From Struthidea cinerea (Eukaryota; Chordata; Aves; Passeriformes; Corcoracidae), in the NCBI GenBank assembly GCA_013397865.1, contig VZTI01003259.1, positions 361,858-425,857 on the forward strand: 64,000 bases of DNA, read 5' to 3'. Position numbers and translations under genes: made by a program. The notes beneath the pieces are model-generated. The model saw nothing but the letters and a program-made list of their open reading frames with translations, made no database searches and was not told where the DNA came from. This document shows positions 12,085-24,835 of the stretch, in pieces; positions within the stretch are counted from its first letter, which is position 1, and the number at the start of each line of letters is the position of its first letter.

Positions 12085-12216
12085 ATGTGCAAGAAGGGTT
12101 TGGACAACGCTCTCAGGCACAGGGTGGAATTCTTGAGGTGTCGTGTTCAGGGCCACGAGCAGGATTAGATGATCCTTGTGGATCCCTTCCAGCTCAGGAT
12201 ATTCTGCGATTCTGTG
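12085..12216 (+). mobile_element. CR1 LINE 3' fragment, different subfamily
   Basis: Sense CR1 3' end of a subfamily different from the 9905 and 44891 copies. It reads GGGTTTGGACAACGCTCTCA, a GGTGTCGTGTTCAGGGCC-like middle, then GATGATCCTTGTGGATCCCT, TCCAGCTCAGGATATTCTG and the tail GATTCTGTG at 12216. CR1 subfamilies differ mainly in this 3' part. The upstream limit is uncertain because similarity fades before 12085. The long plus-strand open frame from 11853 to 12344 crosses this element, starts at TTG, and is not a gene. Confidence 0.85.
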
Positions 12217-13788
12217 TAAATATCCTCGTCCCTCCTCCAGCTTCCTCCCCCTTCCTTCCTCTGCAGTGCCCTGGCAGAAGGCCCTGGCTCAGACTGGAAA
12301 ATCCAAGTGCTTTGTGGTTGTCACCATCTTTCCTTTCCAAGTAGGCCCTGGCACAGAGGGAGCCTGGCCCTGCCACAACACAAAACCAAAGGCTGAACCC
12401 AAAATTTGCAGCATTTTTTCACACCTCTGCTACTTTTCTAAAGAAGATCTTCTAATGGATCACTGATATTCCCTTTTTCGCTTATATATTGCACACACTT
12501 ACAGCAATATTAGCTTAAATTTTTCATAGACCATACTAGCAAACCATTTTTTTAACATTTCCATATCTCTATGTATTTCTTGTGCATAGCTATATTTAAC
12601 ACAGGTGTTCTTGTATTTAATATAAATTTTTTCTGTTCCATTGCTTTATGGGTAAACTCAAGTATTTCAGTATTAGCATTAGGCACAAAACCCTGATCAG
12701 GAGTAAGCACACATTTCTTTGGAGGTAAACTGATTTATTTGGGGGTTAGCTTTCTTGGGAAAGAATGTGAGCTAAATCCTCGCGTCTCCAGTCCTGCAGG
12801 TGTTTTTACAGAAATATAATTGCTTACAGGGCAAAGATTTCTTAGGCCAAAATGCCATAAAAGCATTTACTTCAATAACTCTATAAACACTATCCAAAAA
12901 GAAATTAAAAATCATCTATAAAATTATGACACTTCACTAAAGATCAAGAGCTAAGTAAACAACTTTTAGGGTGACATCTCTCAGATTAATGATTGGTAAT
13001 AAAAGGAAAAAAATTTAGAAGTTTACAACTCCTGGATGTTTTCCACATAATTTTCCTTTTACACACACTAAGCAGAGGCAGATTCACTGGTTTAATATCT
13101 TCTGGTGACATTGTGTTTAAATTAAAACTGTCTACATACTCTAGAGCAAAATGGCTGTTCTGTCAGGCAAACTTATCTGGAGATGGCAACAAATATGGAT
13201 GGTCTATGGTGGAAACTTCAAGAAATGTTGTGTGTCTGCTTTGTCTCAGCATCAGTTATAGCAGTGTTCCTGATTTGTAGGCAGATGTTATTAAATGTTG
13301 GATTAGTGGGCTTGGACTTGCTGTCATCTGTTTTATATAGTGAGTGCTCCAGTGTGCATAGTGTGGACTGTGAAAAACAAAAGACATCTTCCCTATTATT
13401 GCATTAAGTTTCTGGTTTACCATCTAATTTTATTACCAAAAGAGATGTTTCCAAGCTAATTCTGATGTAAATGTTTGTCATTTCTGTGCAGAAAAAGTTG
13501 AAGGCAGATTGTTTGTTCTTACTAAGAATATTCTTTTTAATTTCTGTTTTAGGATCACAGAGTATTTGTGATGTTATTTTACAAAAGCAGAAAATCAAAC
13601 CTTGTGTGAAGACACCAGTTCTGATCACAGCACTAGGCATTTCAATTTTTTGAACTCTTAACAAGTGATTCTGCTGCTTCTCTGAAAATGTTTGTAACTA
13701 AATGAGAGGCCAGCTTCAAATGTAGTGCTGTGAACAATACACTATTTCCATATTTCTAGGGAAAAGTGGATAAGAACTTCTGGAGAAG
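12217..13788. other. Unique AT-rich DNA, no gene seen
   Basis: Begins with about 200 bp of moderately GC-rich DNA with pyrimidine runs, then becomes very AT-rich (12480-13000). No exon, RNA gene or transposon is recognised. A plus-strand frame at 13183-13407 has a hydrophobic run but looks like chance. Confidence 0.55.
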
Positions 13789-13906
13789 TTACTGTTTATT
13801 ATATATCTAGCCAAAAAAAAAAAAAANNNNNNNNNNNNNNNNNNNNNNNNNNNNNNNNNNTTACTGTTTATTATATATAAACAAAAAAAAAAAAAAAAAA
13901 AAAAAA
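13789..13906. other. Assembly gap in poly(A), flank repeated
   Basis: A run of 34 N at 13827-13860 interrupts a poly(A) stretch (14 A before the gap; 24 A at 13883-13906 after it). The 18-bp word TTACTGTTTATTATATAT occurs just before the first A run (13789-13806) and again straight after the gap (13861-13878). Either the assembler placed both sides of one poly(A) site twice, or a poly(A)-containing insertion is bounded by a target duplication. The second poly(A) lying outside the second copy fits the assembly explanation better. Confidence 0.8.
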
Positions 13907-13969
13907 TCAACAATACCAGGTCTTACTTTATCCTCTAGCATTTTACACCCTGGGACCATATCCCTAAAA

Positions 13970-14300
13970 ATTGCAAATTGGCATCATTCCCCTGGCTCTG
14001 GAGAGTGACAGCAGCTGAGATTCTGGCACTGCTCTCCAGTTGTACATTGTATTTCCAGTGGCACGTTATTCCAGTGCCGGAGTTTTATCTCTTCTGAGGA
14101 ATCCCTTTGTACACGGAGCAGAGGGAATATTCTTCCCGACGTGGAAATAAACAAGAACCACGGAGTGCTTGCTGCCAATCACTGGATATAGTTACCTCAG
14201 GTTTATTTTCTCCCCAGGTCTGCTGGTTGCTAGAAGACACGGCACTTCATGCGCACGAGAACAGACAGTGTGTCGCCGTGGCGCTGAGTACGTGAGCAAC
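13970..14300 (+). other. CpG-rich pocket with exon-like signals, unrecognised
   Basis: In CpG-poor surroundings I count eleven CpGs between 14113 and 14293. TTATTTTCTCCCCAG at 14203-14217 is a good match to a splice acceptor. From 14218 a frame is open (VCWLLEDTALHAHENRQC and on) to a TGA at 14293-14295. Before that stop lie two donor-like words, GTACGT at 14288 and GTGAGC at 14292. An exon of about 70-74 bp is therefore possible on the plus strand, but a second frame is also open and I recognise no protein. It could equally be a conserved element or chance. The adjacent assembly gap limits interpretation. Confidence 0.18.
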
Positions 14301-17300
14301 AAAGAAACTTATTTTTAACAGCAAAACAATGTGCTAAATTTAGAAGAAAGCAGCAAGGGGATACAAATTTAGCCATATTAAAATGCTGCAGATGATCTCG
14401 AGATGACCACAGAAGTAATTTTTTTGTTATGTTGAGCATAGTTATTCTGGCAAGTTAAGGTTCATAAGAAAGTCACTGAAGAAAAACAGAAAATCCTCTT
14501 ATTGCTTATGTTGCCAGCTAATCACAAACTTTGAAGCATGAACATAAGAGAAACCTGAACAAGATTGGTTTAATAAATCTGAATGTGATTTTTAGTTGTT
14601 CTGCTTGATACTTCCCCAGAATTTAATAATATTGATTTTGTGGTTGAGAGGGTATTTCAAGCTCATTTATGTTAAGATTGGCTTCTTCCCCCACCATGCC
14701 CCAGACTTTTGATCATGATCATATCTTGGCACAAAGAAAATCGATGATGCCTTCTTTTGGGATAGATTCTAGAAAAATTAACAGCTTTTAGCCTGAATGA
14801 AAATATCTGATAAAAAATGTTGAGTAATCAACCGTCCATTGTTTACAAAGGAAACTTTTTACTTGAGTTTGCTGCTGAGATAAGGAGACAATTAAAACAA
14901 GGGTTCGTCTAAGAGTGAAAAACCAAAGGCCTGAAGGATTTGGCTTTGTTGTTATTTTTGTTGTTACTGTGTTGTATTGTAAATTCACAAAAAAAACCTC
15001 TGAAATATTGTGCTGAACAAAGGCAGGAAGTTTGCAAGACTTCATAGAAAGTTTTCAAAGACTTTAATCATATTTAATACAACTTGAAAAGTCTTACAGT
15101 TTTTTTTTAACGGCAGTGGTATTATTAAGGTTTTTATGATAGTTTTTGGAAATATTTAAAATAACTATGAATCACAATGTGTTTAGAACTCAAGTGTCTT
15201 TTTGAGTCAAATGTAACATTTTCTTCACTTGATGGCTAACTTACGTTTTTGATTTGATTATATAAAATGAGGCCAAATTATAAATCCTCATTATCTTTGC
15301 TGCAATTCTCAGCATTTTTTTAAATAGGAAAAACTATGGCTTTTATTTAAAACTTTAAGTTTTGAGTAAAGTGCTTGAGCATTGTTATAAAGACAGTTTC
15401 CTTCCCAGTTTCATTGCTTTTTCATCAAATAAGATTTCTACAATTGTCCATGCACACCTAAAACTGGCAGCAGATAGGAAATGTACGAAGGAAGACACAG
15501 GTTATGGAAGTATCCCTTTTATACACATTTGTGATTTTAGTTTTACTCTTTTTGTGTAGAACATATTACATAAATGTTTTTTTTCCTGTTTATAATAACA
15601 GAATTTCCAAATGGAATTATATACAGCTTTTTTTTTTTTAATTAGTAGTGAGTTTAAGACACTTAGAACCACACTTGCAGAACTGAACTTTTGGTGGGTT
15701 CATTTTTCTATCAAGCTAAATGCTGCCTTTTCTGTACTCATTATTGCATTCCAACACCTTTTTCCCTAACCTCACATTCCTGACTGATAATTAGTTGCAT
15801 ACAACATCTTTTTAAATATATTGTTTGGCACTCGAGACTGTAAAGTGATAGCATCCATCTACTAAAAGTGTTTTGGAACATTTTTCACTGCCAAGGGTCT
15901 CGGTCAGACACGTGCACTGAATGATCAACTCACCAAGAGTGAGACTCCCTTAGGTGAACTCTGAAGTATCAAACCTGGTCAGTTAATTTGATGTTCCAGG
16001 AGAAGGTGGCTACTTCCCTTGCCATTTTCTGGTCCATGCAGTTCCTGTGTATGGAACTCACCTGTCCTCTTGATGGAGACTGAGATGAGGAGGGGGAAAT
16101 AAATATGTGGAACCCACCATTTACAGCTGAGAGTCTGTGATCTGTAGACATTAGCTTTTTTTCCTTTTATTAAGTCCTTTCTTAGAGCTCTCAGCTGTGA
16201 AATATGTTGAGACCAGTGAATTGCACTCATTTCTGGCTGATGATGGTACAACACAAAGGCTTAAGCTGGTTTCTTAAAACCTGGATTTTTAAATGAAGAA
16301 TGAAGGACAGTAGGCCAGAAGAGCAGAACAGTCAATTAAAATTCCCAGACCCAAAGAGGACAGTATTTACCTGCTTAAACCACAGTCCTGTTGCTATTCA
16401 TGTGAAGTCATTTGAGGGAAATGGTCTTTGTCTTTAGTCCTACAAAACTCTTAACCTTGGACGCCATCTAACAATAGGATGCGTAGACAGTGATTATTTC
16501 TGGCTTTCAGGTCTCCTCTCCCAGAGGACCCATCTTTGTTCTTTTTGGGAAGGAATTCAGTCATCAAAAAAAATTCTAATAATGAGAAGTTATTTGGAGA
16601 ATATCCACCAGCTTGTTTAGTTTTCTTGTTAGCAGATCAAAGAAAACTTACTTAATTTTTATATAACATTCATGTATGCATACTTCCTTTCTCAGCAGAA
16701 GCTGTAACTTTACCTTGCCATGGTTTCTATTTGTTTTGTTTTATTTTAATACTATTGTGTTTAAGAGCCTGTTGCTCCAGCTGGGCTTTCTAAATCTGCT
16801 CCGGTTGCCCAGTCTGTCCTCACATTAACATGAAAATATTTCTAATCTTGACTTCTAAGCTTGGCTTATGTACCAACATCAATTTTGACACTTGAATGAC
16901 CAGTATAATTTTGATGGTGAGATGTGTTTTAAACCTCCTTGTGATTAACGGGATTTTTGCCCCAGATTGCCAATTTTTTTCAGTTATGTTCCTAAATTCA
17001 ATTAAAATCCTTAAAATTGAAGTGATACACAAACTCTCCTTTTGTTTTTGTGGATACTTGAATTTAACAGCACTAAAAGTACAGAATACAACTTAATATG
17101 CACATTTTCACTTACCTTGGTTAATTAAAAGAGTTGGGTACAGTTAAGATGACCCTTGTTTTAATTGTCTTCTTATCCCAGGAGAGTTAACAAATTTGAA
17201 TTAAAAGTTTCCTTCATAAACATGAAAAAAAACCCCAGTAGCTGCTCTTCAGAGTATTTTCTAAAGATTATGAAATTCAATTTGTGTATGTTCTTTCTCA

Positions 17301-20043
17301 CTGCTTTACTTTAAGGCCTGGGCTCTTCCCCACATTCTTCTTCACTAATTCATACTTAAATATTTATATTTTATTTACATATACTCTTCTGAATCCATCA
17401 CAATAGAAAGCAATGCTCCTGTGAATAATGAAAACAAGGTATCCTGTTCATTGCTGGACACAGTGTTTTACAAAGCACAGAGAAATCTCAGGCCATTTGT
17501 GATAAAACTTGAATCACAACAAAATGTAAAAGTGGAAATACAAACTTCAAGTCAACATAGCATGGTCAGATTATTTGAATATTGTGCACCATTAATTTTT
17601 ATTCAATATAAGTATTTGCTGTGTTTGAGAAAATCCTAATGAGTTGGGATGTGCTGAAAATGCTGCCAAGATTATATTTCTTGCAGTACTGCTGCCCTTC
17701 CTGTACTAACATGTTAGAAATGAGCAAACACTGGGAAATTACGAAAAACATTATTCTCCTCCTAGGCCAAATCCTTCACCAAGACTGTTCAGCCACGCAG
17801 TAAAAACAATCAAATAAAACACACAAAACCACATCCTTCAGGTTATGGAAGTTTGCACAATCTGATCTGTATTGATGAATTTTTTTGAGGTTCATTTGCT
17901 CCAAAGAAAAAGCCAAAATATTGTGGAATGCATTATCAGGTGTGTAGGAGAGGCCACACATCATCAAGCTGTTGTCTGGTTGTCTCAGTGAGTATAAGTA
18001 ACTTCCAATTCTATTGCACCATCATGGAATAATTTGGTAAATTCACACTAGCTATAATAATGCACATTTCACTTTGGGTTTTTTTTCTGTCAGAAGCAGA
18101 AGGGTCACCTGAGTTACCAATGAAACCCTTCTTTTAATTAGGGGAATAAAACACTGGCAGGGATAGAGTCTTACATATCTGTGTAACTCTCAGGGGTAAA
18201 GGATTGGAAAGAGGGAAGGCAGAGCTCTTTATTGCTCACAGAGATATAGAAGCTCAAAGGTAAAGGTACTTTTTCTGGAAATCATTGATGATTAACAGCC
18301 AAGGGGTTGTTCTTAACCTGTAGTGTGTGGAGGCAATGAAAATGGTGCTCTTGCCTGGCAGATTTTGCTGAACTTGTGGATGGACAGAGCATGTGAATTT
18401 TCAGCAGCTCAGGATCTAGACCATAAAAAATCTGCCAGCCCACATGACTTCATCTGACCCTCTGGAAGTCAGTGGCAGTGTTTCCACACACTTCAGAAGG
18501 TGTTGTGGCAAAGCTCAGTGCTGAGTTTGCAGTGCTTTCCAGAGCACTGAAGTGTGGAAAAAGGGGTAATTTGCTCCCTGAATCACCAATTGTGTTGCTA
18601 GGGAGCAGAAGTTCCTAAAGGAGGGGACAAAAGCACAGGAAGAGTTTGAGTTTAACTTAGCAACAAGATTGTTGTGAAGAATTTAGAGATTCAGTCTGAC
18701 CTGGACACGGTCCTGAGCCTACAGTCCTTCCTTGTGCTGATACCTTTGGTGTTGCCATTGCTGGGAACACCTGTAACTCCCATTAGCTTGGGGGAGATTG
18801 TGTGTGCTTAGCGCTTCTCAGAACTTGCACCCTGATGCTTACACACATCTCATGTGTTGGATTTGCAGAGTCACTCATCTGGAAAAAAAAAGAAATGTTG
18901 ACTCTTTTGGTCCTTTTGGGTTTTGCTCAGGCCAGACATACCGAAAGAGTGGCTTTTCCCATAATATTTCATCACTTCAACTGTTACTGCCATTCAGCAG
19001 CAGGGAACTCAACAGCATATGAAAAAGAAAACCAGTCTTTTAGAACTTGTCGTGTCATTTAACCCTAGCTCAGATCTGTTTTGTCCTTCTGTGGCTCTAA
19101 ACCCCCAGGAGTGGATTGCTGCTCCTGGGTTGCTGCATAAATGCCATTAATATTCATCCAAGGAATACAATTTTTTTATTACCAGCTTTGTACAGCAAAG
19201 ATGAAGATTTGACCTGAAGATTGGTTCCTGTCTGTGTTAGTTCCTCCCCCTGAAAATCTCCCTGAAAATTCGTCTTACTTTGCCTTTGCCAGTCCAGCAT
19301 AGGAATATTTCTGTAGGTCCAAACAGCACTGGCTACCAAGGGATCTTAATATTTTTAGGCTGTATTATTTGGAAGCATGTGGATAATCAACATGGAACAG
19401 GTGGGAGAAGGAAATATTACTCCTGGTGGGAATAAAGGCCCAGAGCGTCAATGGCTTCTTCCCATCTGCACAAGAAGTTCATGACAAAATTCCAAGATCC
19501 CCAAACTAATCCTGTAACTACAGGGTCATCCTGGTCTTGGGTGAGTGTGTGGGGCCATGCAATGTCTTCAACATATTTGAAGCACCATTATTCAAACTTT
19601 TCTCTGTTTTCCTAATAACTCTCCACACTCATGGCTATTTCAGAACTGCAGACAGGCCCAAGAAAAATACCCAGTGCATGCTAATGAACATCGAGCCCAT
19701 TACCAAAAATTAAAAGCCTACCCTCTGTAGAGAGTTTAAAGAACATAATATAACTTTGATTATATATCTTGTAATGCCAGATTTCCTTAGAGGAGCCATG
19801 GTTCTAATTTAGTCTTATTTAAAAGCAAACTGCAAGGAAAACCACAGAATTCCATGAACCCCAGGGATGCACCCCAGGTGGCATTTGGCATATTTCATGA
19901 AACCTATTTCGCTTCCAGTCCCCTGAAATTGCATCATCTCCTGTTCCACTACGAAATATCAGCATTTACAGCCTGAACATCCTGCTGGAATGCTGTGAGA
20001 ACCTCATGGATGTGTTGGGAAACTTGCCCCCTTTCCCTGAAAT
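14301..20043. other. Unique AT-rich DNA, no gene seen
   Basis: Long stretch without a recognisable CR1, LTR, RNA gene or exon. It holds only short A/T tracts (for example near 15100 and 15630) and scattered short ORFs, all under 100 codons and without familiar motifs. Confidence 0.55.
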
Positions 20044-22696
20044 TTGCTGGAGTCCCCACAAAGTAATATAGTTATCTCTTGTGCAGAAAAGGTTAAATCT
20101 GTTTATTTCAATACTGGAGGTCTAGAAAACATGACATTCAAGGAAGCCATATGTCAAATATATGAACTTCTACACATCCCTGTAGGAGATTATTCCATTT
20201 GCCAACAGACTCTAGCTAGGCAAAATGAAGATGAATATCAAATGGTTTTGTTTGTTTTTATTGGGTTGGGGTTTAGGACAAAAGCCTTGATAAGCAATGA
20301 ATGTAGTATCTTCCTAATGTTAAATCCTTTTCTGGATAGGAACTAAATGAGGAGTCAGCCTGGTTTTAATTAGGTTTTCTTTTAATGATGAACTGAGTTA
20401 CCATAAAAATTAACTATTTTAGTTTAATCAATCACTTCATACATGAAAGGTAAAATTTAAGATGGGAGGGTTACATTTATTTCTGTTGTTTCATTGCAAA
20501 TCCCTGGAATTCATTCAGTCAAATTGCATTGCAGCAGATATGACACTTTTTCTCTCATATTACAAAGATCTTTACTTTTGTGGATGTGATCTGAAAGACA
20601 ATTTTTAAAAGCAGGGTTTTGTTTGTTATGGATAATGATGGAGCTCTTCCTTGCACCTTAATTGTCCATCAGTAGCCAGCTCTGGGGTGGGAAGGACGCT
20701 TTTTTTTCCCTCTTCCTAATCTCAGCACTCATTTTAAGAGGTTTTAAAGGTGAAGAAAGTCCTCATTTTCTTCTTCCTTCAAAGGGGGATGTTGTCTCCC
20801 TCCACTCAGGGCCTGTTGGCTGATATTCTAGAACATGTGGATTTTATGGTTTGCATAATCCACACAAGTCTTCCTGTGAGCACAGGGTAGAATGATACCT
20901 TTTAATTTGTTCATTTGAAAACCAACCAGTGCTGAAACAGAGTCAGAGGACTCAGCTTTGTTTCTGTGTTGTGTAACCACAGCTTTATTAATTTCAGTGA
21001 GCAGTCACTGCTGGCTTTGTGCCAGGGGAGCTTTCTCAGTTCATCCTAAATAGGAATTTTTTTTTCTTTAAATGGAGAAAGTAATATTAAAAACAAAACA
21101 AACAAGTAAAACCCCCCACTCTTTGGGATTCATCTCCTTATGTCTTGTGTATAGACCAAAGCACCCCAAGTATATATTAATGGCAGGGTAACTGTTGGAA
21201 GTTGAGTAATGTGGAATGCTCATTCTAGATTATTATCCATAAGTTCAAGTTTCCTAATTTCTCTTTTCAATATGTATTTTAGGTTCTCGAGGGCAGAAGC
21301 TGTCTTTTCCTATATCTTCCCATAAGTTCCTCTCAGCAATCTCTAAGCATTACTGTAGATTAGCACCTAAACTCACTAGTATACACTATAAAACAATTAT
21401 TTTGTGCCAGTGCTCCCCCAGTATTTGAGAGCAGTTTGAAGCAACACTTCCTATAGAATTTAACAATAAAAAAGGCTTTTCTGTCTTTTCCTCTGAGATC
21501 TGTAAAAAACAGTTCTTGCTTTTTGTGGATTGGCCTTCAGTTAAATAACACCCCAAATTTCTTTTCATGAATGGACTTCTCTGCTTTGCTCTGGTTGGTC
21601 TCTCATTGCCAACTCTTAAAGACCACACATCAGAGGCAAGAGGTTTCTGTGGATACATTGAATCCTAGGATAAAAATAAGAGCTCTTTAAACTTAAGGAA
21701 GAAAAGCACACAAAAAACCGTCTTGTTTGAATCATATTTGTTAACAGACATCCTTGGTGAGCAAAATATTGGCAAAGACTGAGGGCAAAGCAAGAAGAAA
21801 GAATTCTGTGCTGGTGAGACAGTGCATGGAAAGGTTACATTTATCAGGGGGTGAGATTTCTAAGCATTTAAGGGATTTTCATGGTTTTGATTACTTCTGA
21901 AAAGCAGTTAGAAAGGTGAAACTGTAGGAGTCACCTTTGCTCCTTTGCATTTTTCTTTTATTTTATTATTATTGTATTATAAGAACACGGTTTCAAGTCA
22001 ATTTTTGGCAATAAATAGGAATAATAATAAATTGTTTGTTTAGACGCTGCATTGACTCTTCTTAAAAAGCCCACAGAAATGTCTGGGGACTCTTTTGCTT
22101 GGTTATTGCAACAGAGTACATGAGAAATAAGTTTTTGAGGTTGTATTAAAAATCTGAAGTGGTCATCATGGACAAAAAGAACTGAAGCATTTAAAAGCAT
22201 TAAAAAAGGAAAGCATATTGGTACTTCTGAGGGAATTACAGATCTGTACAAACCACTGATCCCTTCTTAAATCCACATTACATTGCAAAAGCAGCAAGAT
22301 AAAAAATGCTTAAGCACAACATCACTTCATGAGGACTTGTTGCCAGCTCCAGCTGTTGAAGCTGGAAAAGGAGTGAATTACCTGTGATTTTTCTTTTCAT
22401 GTAGAATTTGCATATCCTAACTAAACATAGGGAGGGAGACTGAGGGGAACAACAAAGGGAACAAGAAGGATTTTGTCTGAGGCCAGGTCAACACTTGCCC
22501 CAGATAATGGTTGATGCCTGAATTGCTTAGAGTGGGTTCCCTCCCAGCACGGGCTGGTTTTCATCATGGAGATAAAGGAAAACATTTCACACAATAACCA
22601 TTGAGCCCCTTATTATGACTTGAAAGCTGCACAACTGCTTTTTATTCCAGGAGAACATGACATAAAAATCATCTTAAGGACACGGCAATCCTTTGG
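20044..22696. other. Unique DNA, no gene seen
   Basis: A plus-strand open frame at 20044-20346 starts at TTG, and I do not recognise its translation. The remainder shows AT-rich DNA, an A/T-rich stretch around 21950-22030 and no transposon. Confidence 0.5.
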
Positions 22697-22731
22697 TATT
22701 GTATACATTACTTTCAGTAATGTGTATAATG
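22697..22731 (+). repeat. Near-perfect inverted repeat (15-bp arms, 3-nt loop)
   Basis: ATTGTATACATTACT (22698-22712) faces AGTAATGTGTATAAT (22716-22730). The two mismatches become G-U and U-G pairs if transcribed, and one further T/G pair extends the stem by a step. The result is a compact RNA-style hairpin. I see no terminal inverted repeats or target-site duplications around it. It could be the core of a tiny decayed MITE-like element, a hairpin RNA, or chance in AT-rich DNA. Confidence 0.6.
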
Positions 22732-24410
22732 ACACATAAAGTCGGGGTGGGAAGACATTGTACCCCTTTTAGTACGAAACTTAAACCTGTGAATAAAACT
22801 TGTTTAGCATAACTACATAGAATTTCCTTGACAGGGTTTATTTTGACTCCTCCACTGTCACAGATGTTCATTATTACTGAAAGAAAACACTGTAAATTCA
22901 GCAGAGACTTTAAAGGAGGAAAAGGGGTAATTTGAATAAAATCTGAAGGTGTTTTTTGTTGAGTGTGACCTGATCATCAGCTCTGGAAAGCGTGTGAGCA
23001 ACCTGCTGGGATCTGGTTTCCTCGGGGGAAAGCAGTGACGTAAATGCACTTACCCCTCATAGGAGCTGTGGAGATTGTGGAGTGATTTGGCTGAGGGTCA
23101 AATGAAAGGGAACACAACAACGTGGAAAAAAAAAAAGGCTTTCAAAAGTTGTTCTCAGGTTTGAAGGAGATAAGATGGGTTTTGTGGCTCTTTTATCACT
23201 TTCTCATGCCAGGGTACCTCAGATGTGCCTGGAGGAATTTGGCCCTTGCGGCTGCAGTCACTGAATTCACACGGGAATTTTAGCTGACCTTGTCAGGTCT
23301 GAGAGCAGCGCCTTAGACAGTGCAGAGACCCTTCCTGGGCTTTGAGAGCTCTATTAATAGATCTGTGGCACCCAGCCCAGCTCCAGGGCTGGAGGTGTGA
23401 GCTTTTTCACTCTTCTAAGGTTGTGCTTGCATGTGTTAGCACTGTATAATGCAGCCTTGCATCTCGAGATAAGAGAGGCAAAATCCCCAGCTCTCTAACA
23501 AGCATCTGGCTCTGCTTCTGTCTCAGCAAGTTTTGCACGGGTTCCACAGCATTTTTATCCTCAGAGCTTCTTTTCCAAGGTGTTCTAGTGGTGTTGGAAT
23601 TTAAAAATCAAATTATACATCAGTTGTAGAGATTCTCTCAGCTTTGTATGTGTGCGCTTACACGGATGTCTCACTAGGAACTGTTCTGCTTTCAATCCTT
23701 CCTGCATCATCAGGGCATTTTCTTGCTAATTGGCATTTTTAGTCTAAACAGACCTGTTACTCTTCAGAAATGGGAGGGACTGGTTTTTTCATTCAGTCTT
23801 GAAGCTGCATTGCTGAGTGATCTCTCTCGAAACAAGATGCTGGTTTGAAGTTCAGAGAAGAAAAATCCTGTCCCACATAGGTTTAAATGCACGCAACAGA
23901 CACAGAATCCCTTTTATACTGTAGGAAAAACAGCTCTCCCAGTTCAATTCCCATCTAATTTACTCATGGCCTAATGTCATTTAGCTTACTAACAGAGCAA
24001 AGAAAAATGATTTAGCTGTAAAATGGGTCATAAGCACTTTATGTCTTCAAGGATTTTGAGAAAAGGAAAGAAAAATAAAATCAGGTTGTGAAGGAAAGAC
24101 AACTATTTCCCAGAAAAACATGGAAATCTATTTCTATTAGTGATTATGCTTCCTTTGAAAACATGCTTTCTTTTTTTTGGAAGGCAAACAGAATGAAGTC
24201 TGAAATCATAGCAAAGGTCATAAAAAGGATTCAGCCATAAAAGGACATATATGTATTAGCAAGTGACTTCTTCAAAAAGCAGAGAGGTTTGAAATAGTGG
24301 CTAGAAGTTCCTGGTATTAAGGAAAATTATTCTGTAACTTCGTTATTTATTCCTTTCACTCTTCTGGCATACCAAAATTTACCTATTGAATTTAATAAAA
24401 AAACCAAATC
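22732..24410. other. Unique DNA, no gene seen
   Basis: The part around 22980-23580 is more GC-balanced, with a few CpGs, but has no recognisable exon or promoter. Later sequence is AT-rich with poly(A)-type runs (23126-23136, 24172-24180). Confidence 0.5.
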
Positions 24411-24432
24411 TTGCAGAACAAAGGTTCTGCAA
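24411..24432. repeat. Short perfect hairpin (9-bp arms)
   Basis: TTGCAGAAC (24411-24419) and GTTCTGCAA (24424-24432) are exact reverse complements around a 4-nt AAAG loop. It is a stable small hairpin if transcribed as RNA and not part of a recognised element. A single 9-bp palindrome is not surprising by chance. Confidence 0.6.
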
Positions 24433-24835
24433 ATACCTTTGTTAAGATTCAATTTACTTTTTTAGCATGTTTTAATCCAAAATCAGTCATGAAGATTTTC
24501 CTTCTTGTATGGTGGTAGAAGTAAAAATTCTTTCAACTTGCGAAGTTCATGTCCAGTAGACCTTAGAAATTCTTTGGACTTGTCAGTGAAGAGAAAGACA
24601 AACCAAAATATGTGAGGGCAGAGGTTATACAGCAACCAGGAAGATGAAAGAAGGAACAGAACAACCCTGCTCCTTGACAGAAGAGAATTGGCACACTCCA
24701 CAAATCACAAAATCATTTTTCATCAAAATGAAAAAACATGGGGTGCTTGGTGGGTTTGTGATATGGCAATAGTTCTGGAAATAGTAAAATTTGCATTTAT
24801 ACATTCAGTGCCATAAAATTTAGATTTTTAAAAAA

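Noticed and set aside
11853..12344. 163-codon plus-strand open frame
   Set aside because: Starts at TTG, not ATG, and runs through a CR1 3' end. No recognisable protein content.
13811..13906. Processed-retrocopy poly(A) with target-site duplication
   Set aside because: The second poly(A) lies outside the second 18-bp copy and no retrocopy body is visible. An assembly artefact explains it better.
20044..20346. 100-codon plus frame with protein-like composition
   Set aside because: TTG start, no family recognised, and no convincing donor or acceptor pair. Kept only as a note.
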